Shown here piece by piece: positions 21,723 through 29,107 of a stretch of 29,107 bases of DNA (position 1 is its first letter; each line of letters begins with the position of its first letter). The DNA comes from Apostichopus parvimensis (taxonomy: Eukaryota; Echinodermata; Holothuroidea; Aspidochirotida; Stichopodidae). The position numbers were made by a program, and so were the translations under genes. The notes under the pieces are model-generated. The model was not told the origin of the DNA, made no database searches, and was given only the letters and a program-made list of their open reading frames with translations. The stretch is taken from contig KN884657.1 in the NCBI GenBank assembly GCA_000934455.1, positions 83,088-112,194 of the forward strand. Reading direction: 5' to 3'.

Positions 21723-21790
21723 CATGGTCAGTTACTCGTTTCCTGGAGTGGCGCTATATAAATCTACATTATTATTATTATTATTATTAT
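21723..21790 (+). mobile_element. Retroposon 3' tail with (ATT)n
   Basis: This copy carries the same module as the minus-strand copy, ending in an uninterrupted (ATT)n run from 21768 to 21790. The microsatellite is the expected 3' tail of the retroposon. Together with the copy at 20472-20531 it forms an inverted pair about 1.2 kb apart. Confidence 0.7.
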
Positions 21791-22104
21791 AGGCTTTGTG
21801 TTTGAACAATTGTATTAAGTATGGAGAACTGAATAGAATTTATACTCAGTACTAGTTAGTTAAACATTATTTAACTGCTTAAAGCACTAACAGTTAACCC
21901 GGATGTCTTAATTTGATCAATTGCAACATTACGTTGAGACTTTACTCAGAAGGTTAGGGAAAATTGCTGACAAAACTCAACTTTATAGCTGTGTTAAAAA
22001 CAGTTTGTTGTCAATGTTTACATTAATTCTCTCATAGCTAGTGCTGCCTCTAACTCAGCAACTGAAGGACAAGACCGCTGGTAAACATCTCTCATACATA
22101 TATT

Positions 22105-22197
22105 ACGGTACACAATGGAATAACACACAGTACGGAATAACACATAGTATGGAATAACACATAGTAACAAAAACACATAGTACGGTACACAATGGAA
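22105..22197. repeat. Minisatellite bounded by a direct repeat
   Basis: ACGGTACACAATGGAA occurs at 22105-22120 and again at 22182-22197. Between them, GGAATAACACA(T/C)AGTA repeats with a period of about 17 bp, with a decayed unit near 22166. The minus-strand open frame across it is a by-product of the repeat. Confidence 0.8.
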
Positions 22198-22439
22198 ACG
22201 ATACAATTTTATTCAAAGATCTAACTTATATCCCTTTAACTTTTCCTTCAAGTTACCTTGATGTGATTGACAAGTATTACTCTTCAGGCTAAAAAGCTGT
22301 CTGTTGCTGGATTGAAACCCAACGGATGACAGGGAGTTCCCCAGGCTATTTTGCTTTTGTCCACTTTGTGAAACTGAGTGGGATATCAGTCACCAGATAT
22401 GAAATATGGATGCCATAAAACAATCAAAAAGAAAACATT

Positions 22440-22645
22440 TGTTATTGTTTCATTAACCGTACGAGAACGGTCGAATGGTGAGCTAACGGTCACCATCTCC
22501 TCATCGTATGGAAACAAACTGCAAATACCTTTAAAAGTCTGCGTAATCTGTACTTCCCGAATAAACATTGACGGGATTTAACTCAAGTTTCCATACAGAA
22601 GCAATGTATTTTATAATCGTGCAGCATGGGAATGAGATGACGTCA
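22440..22645. promoter_or_regulatory. CpG-dense patch with a consensus CRE
   Basis: About ten CpGs occur between 22458 and 22575, far above the surrounding density, and the CREB/ATF octamer TGACGTCA lies at 22638-22645. Both strands are open across 22386-22568. This could be an unmethylated regulatory element or a conserved exon of unknown strand. I recognise no protein motif in either frame. Confidence 0.25.
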
Positions 22646-22750
22646 AGCGTTTGAAAGTTTTTTAATCTCAGAAAAACAAATAGAATCTACATTCCCTTGA
22701 CGGAGAAAGCTAGTTACAAGGTTGCCGTGCTTCATTACGTACACAAAGAA

Positions 22751-22777
22751 TTCACATAAAAAATTTCTTAATGTGAA
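22751..22777. repeat. 7-bp hairpin
   Basis: TTCACAT and ATGTGAA are exact complements separated by 13 bases. Confidence 0.7.
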
Positions 22778-22989
22778 GGAAAACAAAACCAAAAATTCTA
22801 CATTCAATTACCTAAGAAATATGTCGGGGCAATTATCCTCCATCCCATGCCCTCCACCTATGCTAACCCTAATGCCTCCCTCCCCCCCCTCACCCATAGC
22901 ATAAAGTAGAAGAAAATTGTGGAATTGAGTCCATAGATGTTGCTGAGTGGATTTTCACGTTTTTTTCGTCTTTTCTTTCAAATATTTTT

Positions 22990-23310
22990 GTGTTCCCCAC
23001 CCCTCTTACATCCAAAACTGACCTTCTTCAACCATGATGTAAACACTATTTCATATATGAGAGATACCATCCCACTTCCCACTTCATTAACCCCATATCT
23101 CACACTTCATCATATAGAGTGTTAGATATTGAGCCTTGCAGATTTTCAAGGATGCATTTTTCATTAACTCTTTTGTTTTGTAAAGTCCTTGTATTCACAT
23201 CCATCTCACATTCCCCACATCCACTCTCTCCATCCAAAGTTGGCCTTCTACATCTATGATGAAATATTATTTCATCTGACATTTATTACAAGTATCATAT
23301 ATACCCATCC
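22990..23310. repeat. Diverged 222-bp tandem duplication
   Basis: A segment of about 70 bp starting near 22991 (GTTCCCCAC, then CATCCAAA, TGACCTTCT, ATGATGNAA and ATTTCAT) recurs about 222 bp downstream starting near 23211. For example, TCCAAA occurs at 23011 and 23233. The copies differ by many substitutions, so the duplication is old. A related CATCCATCTCAC word appears near 23199 and 23309. Confidence 0.6.
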
Positions 23311-24420
23311 ATCTCACTCTCAAAGTACGTTTTCATTCTAATTTAATAAGTCTCTTTATTTTATTATTCCTGCTAACCCTCTGACTTCTCATGCTATCGT
23401 CTCTGTTTTCCTACAAGCATTAAATCCCATATGAGACTTTAACAGCATCTTTTGACAGTTGGGTACATATCTTACCTATAGGCTATAGACTTTATGATAT
23501 CATTACTTAGAATGTATATAATTAAAACATCGAGCTAACGCACATTAATGTCACTGAATCTTTGGTGGCTACATTACATGAAACTTGCTTTTAAGAAACT
23601 TGCGATTAGTTATTATATTTTTATAGTTTTTTTGGGGGGCTGTCTTTCCCCTTCACTGTTTCATCCTCTACTGTACATCCTCGATGATGATTTTACCTCA
23701 CCACAACAAAGTACAATTTCCTCAGCGATATCTGAAAAGTCTCCACCAGGTAAATTAATTTATTATTCATAGAACCAATATCAAACTTAACCGTACCAAC
23801 TCTCTGATGCATAGCACGTATTTCACACAGAATTGCATGAAGTTAAGAGGCCATTTTCTCTACACCTTTCTGCCAACGTTTTTCAACTTTTTTCATTCAC
23901 AGAAACAAAAAATAGGAGAATAAATAAAACAACGCAATCGTCATTTTGAGTCCACCATGCATCATTCAAAAAAAGGCAAAAGAAAACATTTCCACTCCTT
24001 CTTATTTTAGCTCTGTCAGATAAACTGACTTTGACTTTATGCGTTGACATCAGGTAAACCTGTCAGCGAAGGACGATTTAGTAGCCGATAACACAAGAGG
24101 ACATTCATCAACTCGTTAAGTAGTCATTGTAATGACAAACGGCACATGAAAATTAATGACCTAAAGGTATATTCGATGTCAAATTTGTCACATAGTCCTG
24201 GAAGGGACGTTGAAGAGAAGTGAGATGTAATATCACAATTTTGGGGTCCATGGAAGGTAAACGTGGCAGAAGCACCAAGCAGGAGTCGTCGCTCTTGCGC
24301 CGTACATTCGGCTCATGTTTCTACTTATAACAGTTTTTTGACAGTTTATTCTGTCAAGGATAAGAATTACTTTCACCTTTCGTGGCAAGGGAGCCCAGGG
24401 ATGAAACCACCAATGAGGAT
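23311..24420. other. No gene recognised; microexon-like signal and CpG spot
   Basis: Most of this is AT-rich and unassigned. At 23726-23749, 24 bases lie between TTTCCTCAG and GTAAAT, with a long pyrimidine tract about 40 to 80 bases upstream. Read in one frame they give ISEKSPP. A small cluster of CpGs occurs at 24285-24311. Neither is enough to call a gene. Confidence 0.3.
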
Positions 24421-24798
24421 AACTTTATAGGGCTTCTTGGGTTTCGGCACTCAGAAACCGGGCCCCTGGACCCGAGCTGTCGAATCAGAGATAATGAGTT
24501 GATTTTCTGCATGAAATTGATTTCAAAAGGAATGGGGGGAAGGGCAACATCAGGGTATCCCCTACAAGGACTAATAAGAGTACATTGCCCTGCCAAGGTT
24601 TTGAACGGTTGGACATAGTTCTTTGTTTAAGGTCTGTGGTAAATTTTTTTTTTTCTTTTCTTTTTGTCTTTGTACGGGGGGTCTGCTTCGTAAGAGCCTC
24701 GGCTTTCTCAGACCTCCTCCACTTGTCACATACATTTTCTTCTATTATTGTGTAATATATTTTGAATGTGGAAACAAATAAATGAAATGAAATGAAAT
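24421..24798 (+). mobile_element. 3' end of a non-LTR retrotransposon or SINE
   Basis: The right end is a (TGAAA)n tail at about 24777-24798 after GTGGAAACAAATAAA, the usual 3' terminus of CR1/L2-like LINEs and SINEs that borrow their tails. Upstream, GGTCTG (24680-24685) pairs with CAGACC (24709-24714) around an inner AGCC/GGCT stem, a 3' stem-loop of the kind bound by LINE reverse transcriptase. Further left, GGTTTC (24440-24445) pairs with GAAACC (24454-24459), and AGGGCAA (24541-24547) pairs with TTGCCCT (24585-24591), so the body is structured. No reverse transcriptase motif is present, so the copy is 5'-truncated or is a SINE. The left boundary is uncertain. Short open frames here on both strands are not genes. 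Confidence 0.6.
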
Positions 24799-24862
24799 CA
24801 CTATGAAAGATTACTAAAATATGAGTGTGTACATGAGTTAAGCTAAGATCATGAATTCTAAC

Positions 24863-25190
24863 ACCATTCATGGGCTTACATTCATGTGACCAGTGGTCTG
24901 TTATATATATGTAATTGGGTAGTCATGCAGTATAAATTACATGAAACGGATGTCTTTATACTCTATGAGTTTGTATATTTAGTAGCAACACCATATTATA
25001 TACATATCATATTGCACTTTACCAACATTACATTGGAAAGTTTATTGGTGTGTAATGGGTAGTGGTTTGACATTTTCCCCAAATAAATCAAACAGGATAT
25101 TAAGGTACATGTTTGCTTATGAAATTAGATTAAATTTTGTGACCATTAATCGGCTTACATTTACGTGACCAGTGGTCTTTTATGTTAACT
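24863..25190. repeat. Direct repeat pair, offset 279 bp
   Basis: ACCATTNATNGGCTTACATT followed by GTGACCAGTGGTCT occurs at about 24863-24899 and 25142-25178. Each copy contains the odd palindrome GACCAGTGGTC (24888-24898 and 25167-25177). Weaker similarity extends upstream (GTACATG and GAAATTAGAT-like words), suggesting an old tandem duplication of a unit of about 280 bp. Confidence 0.65.
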
Positions 25191-25724
25191 TGGATGTATT
25201 AACTTAACAATGGAGCTTCTCACAAGTAACCGGAAGAAATAAAAATACAAACCTTTCTTCTCTCTAATAATTACTTTCTAAATTGTTTTACAAATATCTG
25301 AAGGCCAAAAAGTGTCGGTTAATCATCCTTGAGTAATGAGGATAATAATATTGTTTCTAAATGAAGCATTAAGTAATTAAAAAATAAGTAGGTCAACAGT
25401 GACACTTGAAAAGATATTCCCAGGGTAAATTTATTCGTGTTTGACAAAAAGAGGAAGATATTCTTACTATAATTGTGTCCTTTTAATATTTTGGCATTTT
25501 CAAGATCATATATAAATTTGTAAATATGATACATGAACTTGAACGAATGACTATGTGCACATTGCTTGGACTGTTTTTTTTTTTCCTTCTAAAGTTGCAT
25601 CTCAAATTTAAACTTCAAAACTGGAAGAGATTGATCCAGTCTGCATCCTTTCCAATCCAATTCAAGTATAAACGTACTACATCGAAGAAACAAGGAAGAA
25701 ATTACCCAGCAATTATCTAGTATC
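25191..25724. other. No gene recognised
   Basis: AT-rich sequence. Open frames on both strands near 25319-25720 overlap one another and are unrecognised. Confidence 0.45.
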
Positions 25725-25817
25725 GCATAGCAAAACGCTATGCAAAATGTACAAATATTATGCAAAATGTACAAAATGCTATACAAAAAGTACACGTTGC
25801 TTTACAAGTGCAAAGAT
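25725..25817. repeat. Hairpin followed by a degenerate 20-bp repeat
   Basis: GCATAGC (25725-25731) and GCTATGC (25737-25743) flank AAAAC, a perfect 7-bp stem. From 25738 the unit TATGCAAAATGTACAAA recurs about every 20 bp, three to four times with increasing decay (TATACAAAAAGTAC, then TTTACAAGTGCAAAG). Confidence 0.7.
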
Positions 25818-25992
25818 GTATATAGCAGGTTTTGTACATACAAGTCATATAAGAGACTGAGGTCAGAGCAACTGCTATGTACACGTGATTTGAACACTAA
25901 AATATTAATATCTGTTGCCATCGTGATGGTTACAGATGTATGGATGCTTTAAAATATAGTGATTGTAATATAGTGATTGGGTGGTTGTACAT

Positions 25993-26081
25993 TGGCAAAA
26001 CCTAATGTTGGTCTAGTTGGTCCAGCTCGCCAGGATATCATAAATTTGGCCCCATGTAAAAAAAAAAGTTGCCTGCCCCTG
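25993..26081 (-). mobile_element. Terminal fragment of a second hAT family
   Basis: Read on the minus strand from 26081, the sequence begins CAGGGGCAGGCAAC, then a T-run, ACATGGGGCCAAATTTATGA and CCTGGCGAGCTGGACC. CAGGGG(T/C)(C/G)GGCAA followed by a T-run and GGGCC is a typical terminus of Charlie-like hAT elements, as I know the superfamily. The sequence outside the end, GTCTAAAT (26082-26089), would be the target duplication, but I could not find a matching copy or the opposite terminal repeat to the left. The element is probably truncated, and its inner boundary is approximate. It is unrelated in sequence to the CAGTGGCGGAGC family. Confidence 0.55.
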
Positions 26082-26283
26082 GTCTAAATTTTCTGCCCTC
26101 CTGCCTCGATCTATCTTCCTCCTCCCTCATTCGTCCGATCCTTTTCCTTCCAATGGCCTTTTGGCCGACACAAGGCCTGAAGTCAAACACAGCACACACC
26201 ATGCAAAAATGTTGGACAAATAAGTACTCCACAATTACTATACATGTGCATGTATTTTCCTGAAAGTTATGACTTGCTTTGTA

Positions 26284-26309
26284 CCCCCCGCCCCACCCCC
26301 CACCGCCCC
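26284..26309 (-). other. C-rich tract, potential G-quadruplex on minus strand
   Basis: C6, C4, C6 and C4 runs with loops of one to four bases. Confidence 0.78.
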
Positions 26310-27233
26310 ACTGCCACCACTAGCAGATTGAGAGAATTTTAAAAACAATAGTCAACAAGTACAGTTTGCTCATAGGAAGCAACATCTCTGTATTTGTCTT
26401 CCTGCTGATGGTTTATTGCTACCCTTTGAATTAATCTCACTTTATACACTAAGGAACTGTTGGGAATGTCCACCATTTAAAGCAGCATTTTGCATCCTTT
26501 TCTATGATTTTTCTCAACCTCACTGACTCCACTATGCCATAACGACATACATAACTAGCTTATCTATTTAAATCTTACTTCAAATGGGTGCATAAAAGTC
26601 GAAAAATTCACAACTTTCAACTTTGTTTTTCTCCAAGATATTTTCCGTTGGGATCCCAATAAACCTCGCCCATAATATGAATATTTAAGCACTACGAACG
26701 TCATTGACCAATACGTAATACAACACCTGGTTGTACCAACGCAAAGTCTTGAATCTATTTTTAGCAACGGCTCATAACTAAACCTGCATCTCTGATTGGT
26801 TGAATTCAAACTAGTGGGTTTGGGGTACTGTATGCGATTAATTTTAAATGTGGAATTTTGTCGTGGATACTTTTCTCATTCTCTGCAAATATCCTTAATT
26901 ACTCGCCAATTAACGATGTTGGCAGGAAAAAACTTGGCTGATATCTTAGTTTGCTGTTTTGTGATTGATATATGTAAAAAACTCGATGGACATGTCAAAA
27001 AAGTAGAAAACGGCGACCAAACGCAAAATGCTGCTTTAATTGAGTTGTTCTGATATGTATACACTAGTGTCCAACCGGCCAGTGCTTCCAGCACAGACTA
27101 TCAAATGAAGTTATAAATATATCCAGCAGTGATGATAATGTTGATATATATCATGATTAATAAGCTTGATCCTTGTTTAAGTTAATGAATAAAATATCAG
27201 GCCTTAAAGCCCATGATCTCTGATCACATGGTT
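26310..27233. other. No gene recognised
   Basis: AT-rich sequence. An 85-codon open frame on the plus strand near 26796-27053, with an overlapping frame on the minus strand, has no recognised motif. The GC level is ordinary and there are no splice-like borders. Confidence 0.4.
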
Positions 27234-27250
27234 ACCTCTGATCCAGAGGT
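27234..27250. repeat. 7-bp hairpin with 3-base loop
   Basis: ACCTCTG and CAGAGGT are exact complements around ATC. Confidence 0.85.
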
Positions 27251-27778
27251 GTTGACAGGACTGTTTATACTAGATACAATTACCAACCAGTAACACATGA
27301 CAACACTTGCAAATGATAATCTTCTCACTTAGTGACTCCCTTCTGGCTGTTTTCAAATAATATTTCTGCCGTGACCAACCTACGTGAGTTTATTTCGTTT
27401 CATCAGCTCGCAGATAACGTTTCTTGATAACGAGGGGGGCTTGTTTATGGCCTGTCAGCCAAGGAACTCACAAGAAGCACACCTCTTTTTACTACTCCGA
27501 AACCCTTCTTATAACATCTGGTGAATTTACTACTGATGGCATTTTCATGAAGGATGGTGTAGGTTACCATACACAGATAGCTACTATAAAGTGATTACAA
27601 GAAACAAAGCAACTTCATTAATTAATTTTCTTGTTTTAATGCTGTGGTTAGTTTAGCAAAATATCAATTTTATAATGATTTCCAAAAATGTGTTTGATAT
27701 GCAACAATTTATTTATTTCTTATTTTCTGAAAATTAGATAGGCCATGTTAAATCCAAAATTACCAAAAATGACCCAAA

Positions 27779-27855
27779 TTGGAGGTAACATTAATGGGTA
27801 AGTGCTTACCATATTTCAGTCAAATTTGAGGTAACATTAATGGTAAGTGCTTACG
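27779..27855. repeat. Two-copy 47-bp direct repeat with GTAAGTGCTTAC palindromes
   Basis: GAGGTAACATTAATGG followed by GTAAGTGCTTAC occurs twice, near 27783 and 27828. Each copy holds the inverted repeat GTAAG-TG-CTTAC. It ends about 10 bp before the Penelope-like repeat. Confidence 0.8.
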
Positions 27856-27864
27856 TATTTATAT

Positions 27865-28272
27865 CAACTTAACTTTAAACATTCTCTTACACAGGCTCTC
27901 TAGTGGAAAAGCAATTTGATAACAGTTTTATTTGATTTTGATTTTCAGCTGCTCTGTTACTGTATCCCTTTGGGTGGTCCTCCTTATCTACTCTGTATTT
28001 GTACTTGTATTTGTATTCTTGTGTTTCAGTTTTTCATTTCATTTTTATCGGTTACTCATCCCGCTATCTTGTTGTGTTCACCATGCTCATTAACCTGTCT
28101 GTATTCTCTGCGTGTTTTTGTCCCTTCTATTACTGTTACTTGTCATTTTAGCCTCTGAAGAAGATCCTGCTAGGATCGAAACGTCAGGCCAACTTACTTT
28201 TACACATTCTCTTACACAGGCTCTCTAGTGGATAAGCAGTTTGCTAACAGTTTTATTTTATTTTTATTTTCA
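27865..28272 (+). mobile_element. Penelope-like terminal repeat, tandem partial copy
   Basis: A unit of 325 bp (27865-28189) is followed directly by a partial second copy (28190-28272). For instance ATTCTCTTACACAGGCTCTC occurs at 27881 and 28206, and similarity holds for about 83 bp with few changes. Near the end of the first unit is CTGAAGA, a short hairpin, then GAAACGTC, a motif found at the ends of Penelope-like retroelements, whose terminal repeats often lie in such head-to-tail partial tandems. No reverse transcriptase or GIY-YIG coding sequence adjoins it, so this would be a solo terminal repeat. The assignment rests on the motif and the repeat arrangement, not on a database match. An unrelated tandem duplication is the alternative. 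Confidence 0.55.
28151..28189 (+). ncRNA. Hammerhead-ribozyme-like motif
   Basis: In order: stem I 5' arm GCCT (28151-28154); core CTGAAGA (28155-28161), fitting CUGANGA; one extra A (28162); stem II GATCCT (28163-28168) and AGGATC (28172-28177) with a GCT loop; GAAA (28178-28181); C (28182) and GTC (28183-28185); stem I 3' arm AGGC (28186-28189). This is the type I hammerhead order. The unusual points are the extra A before stem II and a stem III reduced to one C-G pair with no loop, so cleavage as a monomer is doubtful. Minimal hammerheads with very short stem III are known from Penelope-like elements. Cleavage would fall after 28185. Confidence 0.45.
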
Positions 28273-28920
28273 TATTTATATTTGTAACAAGTCTGCAGTC
28301 ACTACAATTTTAATGTATACTTTTCCTACTGTTTACTGCAGATAACATTGGCACTATCTGCTCATAAATGTTCAAATGTTTACAAATGTGACAACACTTC
28401 TTAAAAGTTTGTATAGTTCAACAGAAGGTTGTCCCCACAATTCACAGAATTAAGCAAAATGCCAACCTTAAAAAATCCCCAATGATAACAAATACTTTGT
28501 CAGCAAGAGGCATGTTTCTGATCTTCATAATTACTGGAATCTGATGTACGTCACATCTCTGTGGCTGGGAGGGATTCAACAGACATGTATGCATATATAT
28601 GGAGTGCTAAATCCAAGCTTTGCCCAAATCCCATTATTACTGTAAGGTAAAGAGTAAAGGCTTAATATCACCCAAGATTCACTAATCAATGAATGGGCGC
28701 CAATTGAGAAAAAATGTGATGTGAACAGGGGGGGAAGAAATGCACATCTTCGATTCAAAAATTTCAATTTGAAGTGAGATGTGTGCAGATTCTGAAGACT
28801 AATGGCAAAGACTGAAAACAGTTCAGGTCTGAATGCCCCACATTACTCAAAACTGTTTAAATGTCAAATCAGTTGTTTCCCCATCCCACTTCCTTCCCCT
28901 ATCCGAAACCCCCTTACTCC
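28273..28920. other. No gene recognised
   Basis: AT-rich sequence with a G7 run near 28729. The 63-codon minus-strand frame near 28576-28767 is unrecognised. Confidence 0.4.
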
Positions 28921-29107
28921 CAGTGGCGGAGCTAGGGGTATTGGTCAGCAGGGGCAAGAATGGTCTGTAGGGGTGCTTTCGACACTATCTAAGCGGAGCG
29001 CCACCATAGGTTGGCGCGTAGCGTACAGAAATTTTTTGAGTAAAGATACTCCCTAGATCGCCGGAAATGACCCTTTCCGGGTCTGGCTAATTTGCAGATA
29101 AACGAAG
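28921..29107. mobile_element. Non-autonomous hAT transposon, copy 3, cut by window edge
   Basis: The sequence begins CAGTGGCGGAGC and follows hAT copy 1 for 187 bp with few substitutions. It ends at the window edge at a point matching copy 1 position 490. It retains the sequence just past copy 1 position 485 (AACGAAG), where copy 2 is deleted, so it belongs to the longer subfamily. Like copy 2 it reads TTTTTTGAGTAAAGATAC where copy 1 differs. The left flank octamer is CTTACTCC; its partner lies beyond the window. Confidence 0.88.

Noticed and set aside
24382-24618. Plus-strand frame in the retroposon body as the C-terminus of a LINE protein
   Set aside because: It has no reverse transcriptase or zinc-knuckle residues, starts at a GTG after an in-frame stop, and overlaps an equally long antisense frame.
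24485-24871. 128-codon open frame on the minus strand, the longest in the window
   Set aside because: It reads antisense through the retroposon 3' tail, including its A-rich and T-rich tracts, and crosses the element boundary. No domain is visible.
26796-27094. Overlapping open frames on both strands
   Set aside because: Neither shows a recognisable motif or splice context. Coding on both strands in the same interval argues for chance.

Overview
The window is AT-rich animal DNA (about 64% A+T by eye) with no bacterial organisation and no gene I can name. No reading frame is long or shows a recognisable domain; the few open stretches over 90 codons are isolated, start inside repeats or look like chance. 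There is no rRNA, no intact tRNA and no CRISPR array. The repeat content (hAT-type DNA transposons with 8-bp target duplications, a Penelope-like terminal repeat, non-LTR retrotransposon 3' tails, and an array of nuclear-receptor-like TGACCT half-sites) suits a marine invertebrate. An echinoderm or another non-vertebrate deuterostome is my best guess, at low confidence. The window is best read as intergenic DNA or the inside of a very large intron.

Layout. 1-4300: a complete 542-bp non-autonomous hAT element with perfect CATATACA duplications (303-844), a 104-bp tandem array (1905-2260) and a foldback hairpin element (4161-4291). 4300-11100: short tandem repeats, hairpins, perfect palindromes and a C-rich quadruplex tract; otherwise featureless. 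11106-12176: seven repeat units arranged partly as about 290-bp dimers, most carrying TGACCT-type half-sites spaced as DR4 and DR1. 12622-13308: an approximately 160-bp tandem array interrupted by a second copy of the hAT family (344 bp, perfect GCACCAAA duplications). 13900-18320: a cluster of G-rich and C-rich quadruplex-capable tracts, a doubtful tRNA-derived SINE and one CpG-dense spot that could be a promoter or first exon.

20472-21790: two opposed copies of a retroposon 3' tail. 22105-23310: a minisatellite, a CpG-dense patch and a 222-bp direct duplication. 24421-24798: the 3' end of a non-LTR retrotransposon or SINE with a terminal stem-loop and (TGAAA)n tail. 25993-26081: the end of a different hAT family. 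27865-28272: a tandem partial direct repeat that looks like a Penelope-like terminal repeat and holds a hammerhead-ribozyme-like motif. 28921-29107: the start of a third copy of the first hAT family, cut by the window edge.

The most informative points are three copies of one hAT family showing a deletion derivative and a nested insertion; a possible transposase zinc-finger remnant inside the full-length copy; the hammerhead-like motif whose predicted cleavage site lies within a few bases of the repeat boundary; the half-site array; and a strong excess of the heptamer TACTGTA across the whole window.
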